The notes under the pieces were generated by a model. The model did no database searches, was not told the origin of the DNA, and saw only the letters and a program-made list of their open reading frames with translations. From positions 1 to 64,000 of the forward strand of contig CAZBJW010000001.1 in the NCBI GenBank assembly GCA_964492135.1: a DNA stretch of 64,000 nt, written 5' to 3'. This DNA comes from CAYGAW01 sp964492135 (GTDB lineage Bacteria > Chloroflexota > Anaerolineae > UBA7937 > B3-Chlor). The position numbers were made by a program, and so were the translations under genes. Below, in pieces: positions 33,941-42,884 of the stretch (positions within the stretch are counted from its first letter, which is position 1; every line of letters starts with the position of its first letter).

Positions 33941-35277
33941 CCAATGCGCCGGCTCACCGTCAACCTGGCCCCTGCCGACCTTCCCAAGCAAGGCCCAGCC
34001 TACGACCTTCCCATAGCCATGGGGATCCTCTGGGCCTCAGGGCAGGTCTCACCCCTCTCCTCTTCTGTTTTCATCGGTGAACTCTCCTTAGATGGGAGTG
34101 TGCGACATGCTGATGGGATCCTCCCCATGGTGAGCGTGGCTAAGGAAGAGGGTTTTGAGCGGGTCTTTGTACCCCATTCTGATGCTCCGGAGGCTTCTCT
34201 CATCGGTGGCTTAGAGATCATCCCCGTAGAGAGACTCTCGCAGTTAGTGGCCCATCTGAACGGTTCGGAAGAGATACCGGCCTATGAGGCCGACCCCGAG
34301 GCCTTGGCTGTTAGGGAGCTGGTTTACCCTGTGGACTTCTCCGATGTGCGGGGTCAGGAGCATGTGAAGCGGGCTTTGGAGGTAGCCGCGGCGGGGAGCC
34401 ACAACGTGTTGATGAGTGGGCCACCTGGAGCGGGGAAGACCCTTCTGGCCCGGGCTCTACCCACCATCCTTCCCAAGATGAGTATTGATGAGGCCCTGGA
34501 GGTGACGAAGATCTATAGTGTGCGGGGGCTATTGCCACCTGATACCCCGCTCATCATACAGAGGCCTTTCCGGTCTCCTCATCACACCATCAGCCACGCT
34601 GGGTTGGTAGGGGGAGGGAGTTGGCCCCAGCCGGGGGAGATAAGTCTGGCCCATCGGGGGGTGTTATTTCTAGATGAGTTACCTGAGTTTGGACATCGGG
34701 TATTGGAGGTGATGAGGCAGCCGATGGAGGATCGGGTGGTGACCATCAGTCGGGCCAAGACCACCATGACCTTTCCTGCCAACTTCATGTTGATTGGGGC
34801 TATGAACCCTTGTCCTTGTGGATATTTTGGTGATCCGGTGAAGGAGTGCAGCTGCTCGCCGGCGATAGTGACCCGATACCAGAAGAGGCTCTCTGGTCCT
34901 CTATTGGACAGGATAGACATCCATGTGGAGGTCCCGAGGGTAGAGTATGAGAAGTTGGCTAGCGATGTACCATTGGAGACCTCGGAGCGGATCAGGATGA
35001 GGGTAGAGGAAGCCAGGGAGAGACAACGCAAGAGGTTTGTTGAAACGCGTCTAGCCTGTAACGCAGAGATGGGGCCTGGGGAGGTGAGGGGATATTGTCG
35101 ATTGGATGATGGGGGGAGGAGCCTACCCAGGCGATGCAGCAGTTACAGATGAGTGCCCGGGCCTTTCATCGGATCTTAAAGTTAGCGCGTACGATAGCGG
35201 ACTTGGCTGGGGAGGGAGAGATCACCACCGCTCATCTGGCGGAGGCTATTCAATATCGGCCCCGGAGACAGATGTGA
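33941..35277 (+). pseudogene. yifB: YifB/ComM-family ATPase copy 3, frameshifted
   Basis: The reading frame matches copies 1 and 2 from MRRLTVNLAP through Walker A, Walker B and the cysteine cluster, then is broken near 35131 by a 4-base deletion (CAGGCGATG against CAGGTCGGCGATG). The correct C-terminal frame resumes and ends RPRRQM at 35277. The stretch 34629-34965 is almost identical to 1552-1888 of copy 1, although the flanks have diverged, indicating gene conversion. The element inserted upstream separates this copy from any original promoter. Confidence 0.85.
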
Positions 35278-35559
35278 GCAGGGACAGACCTAGGATGGTG
35301 GCACGAACTATCTCTAGAGTTTGCTTGAGGTTTCGAAGACATCCAGTAGTTCAGAGATGACCCGTTCTCGTTAGGAAGGATCATCACTGCGAGTAGTGGT
35401 GGTAACACATGTTTCCAGACGGTTCTCGTTGAAAGATGGCGATAAAGCATATTCACTTGCTCAGGGAAGGGAACTTTTTCTCGCAGGACTTCTCCCAGTG
35501 GACCGCAGAATGTGCATCGTCATCTTATCCTCTTTCTTGGAGGAAGTACCATTTGGCTC
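35278..35559. other. Gap between convergent genes
   Basis: I see no gene, tRNA or clear hairpin terminator in these 282 bases between the yifB copy 3 wreck (plus strand) and the ecfT stop (minus strand). The thioesterase tail found behind copies 1 and 2 is absent here. Confidence 0.5.
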
Positions 35560-36279
35560 TCAGCCTATCAAGATCCATGCTCCCAACAAGAGGCCAATGC
35601 CCAAAGCAAGGTCGGCCAATGTGGGGGAAGGGAAGTCTGCCCCGTGTCGCTCTAGATTGAAAGCACGGGCCTGGGCAGCGTCCACGATCTCGTCCCCGCG
35701 GCGCAGGGAGTTGACGACCACGGCCATGGCTAGCGTCTTGAGCGTCGCCAGCCTCCCCCTGCGAAAACCTCCCCGTAATCTTATCGCCTGATACACGCTA
35801 TCTATCGTCTCTTGGATCGTGGGCACCATATTGAAGGCCGTGCCCAGGGCAAAGCCCACTCCTTTCAAGCTGACTGCCTCAAGTAGGCGCGTGATCTCGA
35901 CGACGGAAACAGCGTTGCTGAATGTGGTCATCACGAGCATGATGACCACTCCCCTTAGCGCCATCCCCAGCCCGATCCAGAAGCCTTGGAGGGAGAGCCT
36001 CAGCCCCACCAGGGAGAAATCCTTGTCACCGATGAAGAGGGCACTTAGTGCTAGAGTCGAAGCGATGAGAAACCAGGATCTCCAGCGGAGGACAGGCCTC
36101 AAGCCGCTTTCGCAGAAAAAGGCAGAGAAGGCAATCACCACCCCCAGGAGGACGAGGGGCCTTATCCCCTGGAGGAGGATAGCCAGGGCAACGGACCATA
36201 CAAAAAAGATGAGATACCCCCAAAGGGTGAGGGGCCTTCGCCATCTATCGCATATGAGATTCTCCTCTTGCGGGATCAT
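35560..36279 (-). CDS. ecfT: ECF transporter transmembrane (T) component
   Basis: The 239-residue CbiQ/EcfT-type membrane protein has several hydrophobic segments. The cytoplasmic coupling part includes QAIRLRGGFRRGR and a later DAAQARAFN, the Ala-Arg-rich motifs that contact the ATPases. ATG 36279 is chosen because the longer open frame would run into the S-component gene. It is the last gene of the five-gene block and completes the energising module. Confidence 0.85.
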   Translation of the reverse strand: MIPQEENLICDRWRRPLTLWGYLIFFVWSVALAILLQGIRPLVLLGVVIAFSAFFCESGLRPVLRWRSWFLIASTLALSALFIGDKDFSLVGLRLSLQGFWIGLGMALRGVVIMLVMTTFSNAVSVVEITRLLEAVSLKGVGFALGTAFNMVPTIQETIDSVYQAIRLRGGFRRGRLATLKTLAMAVVVNSLRRGDEIVDAAQARAFNLERHGADFPSPTLADLALGIGLLLGAWILIG

Positions 36280-36296
36280 CCCTTCGACCTCTGAGT

Positions 36297-36899
36297 CTAC
36301 TTCGTCAACCTGGCCTGCACGCCTCTCCCAACCTCCCAAGCGAGCCATCCGGCCATGGCCCCAGTCACCAAGCGGATGAGAAGAACGAGAGCGATAACGA
36401 TGAAAGCATACTCCATCCCGATACCTAATGCCTGAACCCCTGAACGAAGCACTCCTAGGTATACCTCGTATATACCTCTGCCCAGAAGGAAGTAAGAGGC
36501 GAAGAACTTATGGAAGAAGGTCCACACCACCGCCAGGGAGCCAGCAAGGGCGAACCCCCACCGGCTCGGCCGCCTGGAAACGACGAGACCTAGCTCTGCG
36601 AGCAGGCTCTCGATGATGATAGCCAGCATGGGGGATAGCACCACGCCGCCGACACTCAATGCCTTCAGGATAGCGGTGATAACCCCTATCATCACTACCG
36701 AGCCACGTTTAGGCACAAAGAGACGCCCGACTAAGGCCACGACCACCCCCAGGCCGGTCATGATGGTCCCAACTCCGATCAAGGGAGTGACCACCGGTGG
36801 GAAGATGATGTGCAGATAGGAGCCAAGGGTCATCTCCAAAGCCCCCCAAATAGCCCCAAAGATGGCGATGTAAACCAAATCACGCATCGCGAACTTCAT
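36297..36899 (-). CDS. ECF transporter substrate-binding (S) component, substrate unknown
   Basis: The 200-residue hydrophobic protein has about six membrane segments and starts MKFAMRDLVYIAIFGAIWGA, a typical S-component opening with the small-residue AxxxG motif in helix 1. ATG 36899 has GGAGG nearby; an ATG ten codons upstream is less likely. The arrangement with a dual ATPase and a T component resembles the ykoE-ykoD-ykoC group (thiamine precursors), but I see no residue pattern that fixes the substrate and no riboswitch upstream. Confidence 0.75.
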   Translation of the reverse strand: MKFAMRDLVYIAIFGAIWGALEMTLGSYLHIIFPPVVTPLIGVGTIMTGLGVVVALVGRLFVPKRGSVVMIGVITAILKALSVGGVVLSPMLAIIIESLLAELGLVVSRRPSRWGFALAGSLAVVWTFFHKFFASYFLLGRGIYEVYLGVLRSGVQALGIGMEYAFIVIALVLLIRLVTGAMAGWLAWEVGRGVQARLTK

Positions 36900-36925
36900 T
36901 GTTGTTGCCTCCTTCTCTCTTGGGC

Positions 36926-38431
36926 TCAACCTTGACTCAGCATGCTTTTTGAAGTGAATTCTGGTCTGAACTCACCCGCGACCGGCAAGTGAGGGATGCC
37001 ATCGGCTACGATATGGCCATTCTCCAGGACGAGGATACGCTGAGCGTAGCGACAGATTAGTTTGTAGTCATGGGTGATGAGCAAGATGGTCTGCCCCCGT
37101 TTGTTGAGGGCCACTAAAAAATCCATGAAGCGGCTCAGGTGATCCCAATCTTGCCCCATGGTTGGCTCGTCGAGGATCAGGAGCTTGGGCTGTAACGATA
37201 GCACCGCGGCCAAAGCGGTTCTCTGCTGCTCGCCGCTGCTCAGGGCATAGGGATCTCTCTCTTGCAGAGCAGCCAGGCCTGTAGCCTCCAACACCTCTTG
37301 ATGCCGTTCATCTGAAAAGATATCAAAGTTGCGAGGTCCAAAAGCCACCTCATCGGCTACGGTGTTGGTGAAGAGCTGGAGCAAGGGGTCTTGGAGCAAT
37401 AGCCCTACTCGACGCCCCAACTTCAGACTGCGGGCTCCATCGCTCCAAGCCACCTGCCCCTTTTGAGGCTTGAGTAGACCTGCTATGATCTTCGCTATTG
37501 TACTCTTGCCAGTCCCGTTATCGCCCGCCAGGGCTACCAGCTCTCCGGGGTAGATGGCCATATTCAGCCTTTGAAGGAGAGATCCAGAGCCGTAGCCAAA
37601 TTCAACATCTACAAGTTCCACCAGCGGCTCCTGGTCCCTAGGATGGCCAGCCAAGCCCACGGGGACGGGGGCAGAGTATGCGAGTTTGTCCCCCCGGGGG
37701 GGCCACGGATAGCGAATGCCCAATTGGGAGAGCAGCTTCTTCTGTCCAAATACCTGCTGACGTGGACCATCAACTACCAATCGGCCTGCCTTCATGATGA
37801 GTACCCTATCGGCTAAACCTTCCATCTCGTGCAGCCGATGTTCAATGACCAGGATGGTGATGCCCTGTTCGCGACGCAGCCGATCTAAGGTCTCCAAGAC
37901 CAGTCTGGTGCCTTTCAAGTCGAGGTTAGAGGTTGGCTCATCGAGCACGAGGATCCGAGGCTGCATGGCCAGAACGGAGGCTATGGTCACCCGCTGCTGC
38001 TCACCCCCAGAGAGGGTGTTGACCCTTTGCCCTCGAAGGTGTTCCATGCCTGTGGCCGTTATGGCGGATTCGCAGCGCTTAGCCACCTCAGCGGCCAGCA
38101 GGCCCAAATTGACGGGGCCCAGGCTCACCTCCTCCTCAACGGTGAGACAAAAAAGTTGCGTGGCCGGGTTTTGGAAGACAAGCCCCACGTGAGTGGCTAG
38201 CTCGGAGACGGCATGCTCCCTGGTCGATAGCCCATCTACTATCACCTGGCCCGACATGGTGGCGGCAGAGGAATGGGGTATCAGCCCGTTCAGACAGCGG
38301 GCCAGAGTGCTCTTGCCACAGCCTGAGGGGCCGGTCAACAGAACCAACTCGCCTTCCCTCACGTGAAGGTAAAGGTCGTCCAGGGCCTTCTCCGCCCCGT
38401 AATGGACTGAGAGGCGATCGAGATGGATCAT
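36926..38431 (-). CDS. ECF transporter dual ATPase (EcfA1-EcfA2 fusion)
   Basis: The 501-residue protein has two complete ABC domains. The first has GPSGCGKSTLARC, LSGGEQQRVTIAS and LVLDEPTSNLD. The second has GDNGTGKSTIAKI, LSSGEQQRTALAA and LILDEPTMGQD. Both sites look catalytically competent, unlike the asymmetric importer at 22168. It overlaps the NTPase gene by four bases (ATGA) and lies directly upstream of the S component. Confidence 0.93.
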   Translation of the reverse strand: MIHLDRLSVHYGAEKALDDLYLHVREGELVLLTGPSGCGKSTLARCLNGLIPHSSAATMSGQVIVDGLSTREHAVSELATHVGLVFQNPATQLFCLTVEEEVSLGPVNLGLLAAEVAKRCESAITATGMEHLRGQRVNTLSGGEQQRVTIASVLAMQPRILVLDEPTSNLDLKGTRLVLETLDRLRREQGITILVIEHRLHEMEGLADRVLIMKAGRLVVDGPRQQVFGQKKLLSQLGIRYPWPPRGDKLAYSAPVPVGLAGHPRDQEPLVELVDVEFGYGSGSLLQRLNMAIYPGELVALAGDNGTGKSTIAKIIAGLLKPQKGQVAWSDGARSLKLGRRVGLLLQDPLLQLFTNTVADEVAFGPRNFDIFSDERHQEVLEATGLAALQERDPYALSSGEQQRTALAAVLSLQPKLLILDEPTMGQDWDHLSRFMDFLVALNKRGQTILLITHDYKLICRYAQRILVLENGHIVADGIPHLPVAGEFRPEFTSKSMLSQG

Positions 38432-38973
38432 GGGCTAAAGAACTCTTCCAGGATGAGCCATGGTAGGGCATCTCTGTTCTGGGGGGTGACTGCTCTATGC
38501 ATCAACTCAGCCCCTGGGAGGTATCTGCGTAGGTCGTTCAGCAGTTCGTTGCGCACAACTAGGAGCGTATGACAGGGAGTCTTCCTCTGTAGATGACGCA
38601 GGATGGTTACGAAACCTTGACCTTGCTCCAGTTCCAGGGGGCCGATCTCATCCACGATGAGGAGGTCGCAGCCGCTGGCCAAAGCGCGTTGAAGGAGATC
38701 GCATGCCCAACTCAAGGAGGTCGAATCTAAACTGTACCGCCCTATCCGCGGCCCGCCTAGATCACCATCGGCTCGGGCCAAAACGCGCCTCTCACCACTC
38801 CCGGCATCCACCGCCTCAAAGCCCGCTTTGGCACCACTCTGGTCGAATAGGGCTGGGGTCAATACTCCCGCTAGACGATACCCTTGTCGTGAGGCGATCT
38901 CCACCAGCCTTTGACAGACGGTCGTTTTCCCCACACCACGCTGGCCTGCCAAGAGCATGATATATTTGGACAT
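38428..38973 (-). CDS. THEP1-like nucleoside-triphosphatase
   Basis: The 181-residue P-loop protein has Walker A GQRGVGKTTVCQ at residues 10-21 and Walker B LLIVDEIGPLE mid-protein, the signature of the THEP1/DUF265 NTPase family. Its biological role is not established. Such genes do occur beside ECF transporter genes, suggesting a role in processing the imported compound. ATG 38973 gives the family's normal N-terminus; the frame stays open another 102 codons, but that part does not read like protein. Confidence 0.85.
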   Translation of the reverse strand: MSKYIMLLAGQRGVGKTTVCQRLVEIASRQGYRLAGVLTPALFDQSGAKAGFEAVDAGSGERRVLARADGDLGGPRIGRYSLDSTSLSWACDLLQRALASGCDLLIVDEIGPLELEQGQGFVTILRHLQRKTPCHTLLVVRNELLNDLRRYLPGAELMHRAVTPQNRDALPWLILEEFFSP

Positions 38974-39002
38974 ATAGGACGACCCTTTTGCTGGATGTCT
39001 AC

Positions 39003-39536
39003 CTAGAGAGACATGCCCTGGTTTAGAAGCAGATAGCGACAATATTCGAGCCAATCGATGATCGCCTGGATCTGCCCGCTGCGAAAGCGAAAGGTTAAGT
39101 GTTCGAAACCCTTGTCGCTGGCCTCCTCCTGCAAGCGGGCTAATCGGCGCCGACAAGCCGCTATCTGCGCATCGATGATCTGTCCTGCCATCCGCGGCCC
39201 TAGGGGTTGAGCTAGAAAGAGCTTGGCCAGGAACTCCACCCGTATCAGGCGAGGAGTATCGATGGGCGTCTCTAACCATCCCAGGAAGGCCTCTCGTCCT
39301 GACGGGGTGATATGATATATTTTCTTGGCTGGGCGATTTTCCTGCACCTCTCTCCGTCCCTCTACGTAGCCCAGTGCCTCTAATTCTTTAAGCAATTTAT
39401 ACATCTGGCTCATGCCCAGAGACCACACCCTTCCCAACGGCGAGGAGGTGAGGTCCTGGTAGAGCTCATAGCCATGCATCGGCTTCCGGGATAGCAACCC
39501 TAGGAGCAGGAGCTGCGGAGACGATTCTATCTTCAT
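39003..39536 (-). CDS. PadR-family transcriptional regulator
   Basis: The 177-residue protein has the PadR winged helix (LLLLGLLSRKPMHGYELYQDL, MSQMYKLLKELEALGYVEG) and a helical C-terminal dimer domain of the Vir/AphA type. It is first in the minus-strand block, 29 bases ahead of the NTPase gene, and an inverted repeat lies just upstream of its start. It probably represses itself and the transporter genes. The ligand is unknown and may be the transported compound. Confidence 0.9.
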   Translation of the reverse strand: MKIESSPQLLLLGLLSRKPMHGYELYQDLTSSPLGRVWSLGMSQMYKLLKELEALGYVEGRREVQENRPAKKIYHITPSGREAFLGWLETPIDTPRLIRVEFLAKLFLAQPLGPRMAGQIIDAQIAACRRRLARLQEEASDKGFEHLTFRFRSGQIQAIIDWLEYCRYLLLNQGMSL

Positions 39537-39556
39537 GGGTGCTGTGCTCAGCGTGA

Positions 39557-39575
39557 ATACTCACTTAGTGAGTAT
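39557..39575. promoter_or_regulatory. Probable PadR operator
   Basis: ATACTCAC-TTA-GTGAGTAT is a perfect 8-bp inverted repeat 20 bases upstream of the PadR start. Its form (ATAC...GTAT-type arms) resembles known PadR-family sites. Confidence 0.65.
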
Positions 39576-40092
39576 CTGAGATGATAGCGCAGACCTAATA
39601 GTTTGTCAAGTACACTCCTCAGGTGAGCCAAGGCATCGCGACCACTACTTCGACGTTTTAAGGAGAGTCCTTGCTGGTCACGATCTGTTGGCCTATTACT
39701 GATTCCTCAGATAAGCCCTGCTTACATGAGGAGAACTCATGGGGGTTGACACCACGAGGGAAACACAAGGAAGGAAAGGGTTTAACAGGAGATGTGGCAT
39801 CCGTGTAAACGAATGATCTGTATGACGGAGGCAATAACAAATGGAATAAACTCTACCAAACACCGGCTAGATCACTTACCCGATAAACCACGCGTCATCG
39901 GGATTATGGATGACTTGGTTAGCATTCAGTGCAAGATCATCCTCGATCTGGACATGCTTCGCCATCAGGATCCCCTGCAAATTGAGTATGTGGTTGCAGC
40001 AACACTCTACTCATTTGCGCCCCTAAGGGGGAAAGGACAAGCCTGGATAGACTCAGTAGCCTCGCAAAGACAGGGGAATGGTTTGCTCGGAA
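39576..40092. other. Gene-free stretch
   Basis: A plus-strand open frame of about 150 codons begins at 39792 but runs well into pyrB on the other strand, has no motif and has codon use unlike its neighbours, so I do not call it. I see nothing else in these 517 bases. Confidence 0.5.
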
Positions 40093-41028
40093 CTATGCTC
40101 TGCCTAGGACAAGCGATAGCAGAGCCATACGGATGTAGAGACCGTTCCTCACTTGCCGGAAATATGCTGCACCAGGATAGGAATCTACCTCTGGAGCTAT
40201 CTCATCCACACGGGGCAAGGGATGCATTACCACTGTCCCTTCCTTGAACCTCTGAACCAGCGAATTGTCCACCAGGTAAATTCCCTTGAGCCTTTCATAC
40301 TCCGCGGGATCTTCGAAACGCTCTCTTTGAATCCTGGTGATGTATAAGAGATCGCTCTCCGGTGCAGCGGCAGCAAGGTCTTCGTCTTCCTCAATCTCGA
40401 CGCCCCTAGCCCGAAGCCTTTGTGTGATCTCCACTGGCATGGCCAGTGCTGCTGGGGAGACGAAAATCAGCCGGATGTCAAAAAGGCTAAGGAGTGCAGA
40501 AAGAGAATGGGCCGTCCGACCGTGTTTGAGATCTCCTACCAGCGCTACGGTCAGATCCTCTAACCGCCCACATTCCTTCCAGATAGTGTATATATCAAGC
40601 AGCGCCTGGGTGGGGTGCTGCCCCGCCCCGTCCCCAGCGTTGATTACGGGAATGGAAGCGGCCTGAGCAACCTCCTGCGCTGAGCCTATCTGGGGATGAC
40701 GAATGACGATCAAGTCGCAGTAATGCTCCACCGTACGGGCGGTGTCCGCCAAAGACTCTCCCTTGGCCGCCGAGGAAGCGGTCTTCGCCTGGGCCACACT
40801 GATCACCGCTCCACCCAAGCGGTGCATCGCTGCCTCAAAAGATAACCGAGTGCGGGTGCTTGGCTCGAAGAAGAGTGTTGCCAGAAGATAGCCCCGCAAA
40901 AGGCCCAGGTTTTTCTTCTTTATCTCATCCTCAAGCCTTTCCGCAGTCCTAAGGACCAACCATACCTCTTCCTTGGAAAACTGCTCAGCAGTCAAAATAT
41001 CTTTACCCCTAAGGCCCCCCACGTTCAC
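40093..41028 (-). CDS. pyrB: Aspartate carbamoyltransferase catalytic subunit
   Basis: The 311-residue enzyme transfers the carbamoyl group from carbamoyl phosphate to aspartate. The carbamoyl-phosphate site FEPSTRTR (54-61) is intact. HPTQALLDIYTI (about 138), GDLKHGRTAHSL and HPLPRVDEI are all present. Length is normal. No regulatory subunit is adjacent. It lies four bases downstream of an aminotransferase gene and close to a wrecked carbamate kinase, so it may use carbamoyl phosphate from catabolism as well as serve pyrimidine synthesis. Confidence 0.93.
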   Translation of the reverse strand: MNVGGLRGKDILTAEQFSKEEVWLVLRTAERLEDEIKKKNLGLLRGYLLATLFFEPSTRTRLSFEAAMHRLGGAVISVAQAKTASSAAKGESLADTARTVEHYCDLIVIRHPQIGSAQEVAQAASIPVINAGDGAGQHPTQALLDIYTIWKECGRLEDLTVALVGDLKHGRTAHSLSALLSLFDIRLIFVSPAALAMPVEITQRLRARGVEIEEDEDLAAAAPESDLLYITRIQRERFEDPAEYERLKGIYLVDNSLVQRFKEGTVVMHPLPRVDEIAPEVDSYPGAAYFRQVRNGLYIRMALLSLVLGRA

Positions 41029-41032
41029 CTCC

Positions 41033-42142
41033 TCAAGCAGTCAGCATATTGACGATTGAACCTAGAAGGCTTATCCCTTCTCGGATCTCGTCGCCTGAAA
41101 GCGCGCAGAAGGGCAGCCGCAAAAACGCAGCTCCATCCTCATCGGGGAAAAAACTCCTCCCGTCGCTCAGTTTCACCCCCCTCTCCTCCGCCTTAGCCTT
41201 CAAAAGAGAAATATCCACCCCAGCTGGCAGATACACCCCTATGAAGAAACCTCCCTCGGGTTTCGTCCATTGGACCCGCGGCAGATACTCTTCCAGAGCA
41301 GAGGCCAAAGCCTCGAGCCTGGGCCGGTAGAGGCTCTTCAATCGCTCGATGTTGGGGTCCAGCCATCCTCTCTGGCAATACTCATACACCATCCCCTGAC
41401 TGAGCATATTCGGGGTTATGTAGGTATCCTCCGCTACCTTGGCCAACTGGCTCACCACGTGTTCAGGCCCGATAATATAGCCGACCCGCATTCCAGGACT
41501 GAGAACCTTGCTAAAGGACGAAAGGTGCAGCGCCTTCTGCGAGCCTAACGAGAAGATGGCAGGAGCCTCCTGGCCCCAATATCTTAAGTCCCGATAAGGG
41601 CTGTCCTCCACAATCCAAAAATCATGTCTCTCGGCTAATTCAACTAGTTTCTCCCTCTTGGCTAACGAAGTAGTAATCCCGGTTGGGTTCTGGAAGTCGG
41701 GAATGATATAGAAGAAGTTGGGCTTCTCGTCCTTGAACAGCCTCTCAAGAGCCTCGACCTCAAAACCATCGGACTCGAGGGGTACCCCCATCACTCGCAG
41801 CCCTGCCCGCCGAAAGAGGGTGACAGCCCGATCGTAGGAGGGTCTCTCCACAAAAACGACGTCTCCAGGCGAGGTCAGCAGCCGACTCAAAAACTCCAGG
41901 ATCTGGAGTGAACCATTGCTGAGGAGTACACTCTCCACGGCTACGCCATATCTCTCAGCCAACCATCCCCTCAAGGGGATAAAGCCTGCCGCTGGGTGGT
42001 ACTGAAGCACAACCGAGCCCTCTCGTTGTAGAACAGCCTTGGCGCACTCCTGGAGTTGCTCTATTGGAAAGGCCTCTGTAGGGGGAACGCCTCTGGCGAA
42101 ATTGATTAACCCTCTTTCCTCGTTCGGATTGTCACAACTCAT
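41033..42142 (-). CDS. PLP-dependent aminotransferase (2-aminoadipate/aromatic type)
   Basis: The 369-residue fold-type I aminotransferase lacks the GntR domain of MocR proteins. Motifs: LQYHPAAGFIPLRGWLAER, DFQNPTGIT, VEDSPYRDLRY and the PLP lysine in SSFSKVLSPGMRVGYI. It resembles LysN-like and KAT-like enzymes with broad amino-acid specificity. ATG 42142 is chosen because it follows the carbamate kinase remnant's stop; the frame is open upstream only within that remnant. Substrate is not predictable. Confidence 0.88.
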   Translation of the reverse strand: MSCDNPNEERGLINFARGVPPTEAFPIEQLQECAKAVLQREGSVVLQYHPAAGFIPLRGWLAERYGVAVESVLLSNGSLQILEFLSRLLTSPGDVVFVERPSYDRAVTLFRRAGLRVMGVPLESDGFEVEALERLFKDEKPNFFYIIPDFQNPTGITTSLAKREKLVELAERHDFWIVEDSPYRDLRYWGQEAPAIFSLGSQKALHLSSFSKVLSPGMRVGYIIGPEHVVSQLAKVAEDTYITPNMLSQGMVYEYCQRGWLDPNIERLKSLYRPRLEALASALEEYLPRVQWTKPEGGFFIGVYLPAGVDISLLKAKAEERGVKLSDGRSFFPDEDGAAFLRLPFCALSGDEIREGISLLGSIVNMLTA

Positions 42143-42153
42143 GTCAGTTTCCT

Positions 42154-42799
42154 TCAAAGAGTGATCTTGGTCCCCGCCTCGCCCTGCAAGGCTTCCCAGG
42201 CCTTTTCCAAGGAAGCGATAACGCAACTCTCGCCGCCATTCTCCAGGAAGCGGATAGCAGCTAGGACTTTCGGTCCCATGCTGCCTGCCGCGAAATGCCC
42301 CTCCGCAAGATATTGGCGGGCTTCGCTGAGCGTCACAGAGTCTAGCCTTCTGGTCTCCTCCTCATCGTAGAAGGGCCCAACAGGCTTGGTAGGGGTTATC
42401 AAACGCTGGGTCTTTATCGTCCACTAGGACTTGCGTAACAACAGTTGCCACGGGCACGCTGATTCCCCGCTCCTGTAGGATGTTGCGCAGGCTCTGCTGA
42501 ATCATGTAACCGATTAGCCCCTGGCTCTCCGCGCCACAAATATCCAGAGGCATGGCTGGCACCACGCCACTAGCCTGTTCATTTTGCAATAGGATGGCCC
42601 CTACCTGGGGGCCATTTCCGTGCGTAATTACAATCTGATGACCAACCTCAATCATGCGAACTATCTGTTGGCACGTAGATCTGACATTGTTGAACTGATC
42701 CTCAGCCCGACCTTTCTGCCCTGGCTTTAGAATGGCATTGCCCCCCAGAGCTACAACGATTCTTCCGGGGCTACCTGGAATTGTTTGTACCAGTGCCAT
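42154..42799 (-). pseudogene. arcC: Carbamate kinase pseudogene (frameshift plus internal deletion)
   Basis: The N-terminal part is normal carbamate kinase (RIVVALGGNAIL, GNGPQVGAILLQNE, GLIGYMIQQSL, VTQVLVDDKDPAFDNP). A one-base insertion near 42395 shifts the frame, and the other frame continues PTKPVGPFYDEEE and jumps straight to RRLDSVTLSEARQYL and SMGPKVLAAI. About 120 codons of the middle, including the nucleotide-binding part, are missing. Carbamate kinase would turn carbamoyl phosphate from the oxamate carbamoyltransferase into ATP, so a functional copy should exist elsewhere if that pathway yields energy. Confidence 0.85.
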
Positions 42800-42884
42800 G
42801 TTCCTCCTTCTATAGATCGGTTGCCCTACCCGTGAAAGCAGCCTAGATCGGTTCACAGAGACCGGTCTTGGCCAGGCTCGGCTT

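Noticed and set aside
38974..39279. A 102-codon N-terminal extension of the NTPase
   Set aside because: It is rich in Arg, Ser and Pro without structure, overlaps padR, and the normal family start MSKYIMLLAGQRGVGKT lies downstream.
39792..40247. A 151-codon plus-strand open frame
   Set aside because: Its 3' part is antisense to pyrB, and the 5' part shows no motif, promoter or ribosome-binding site.
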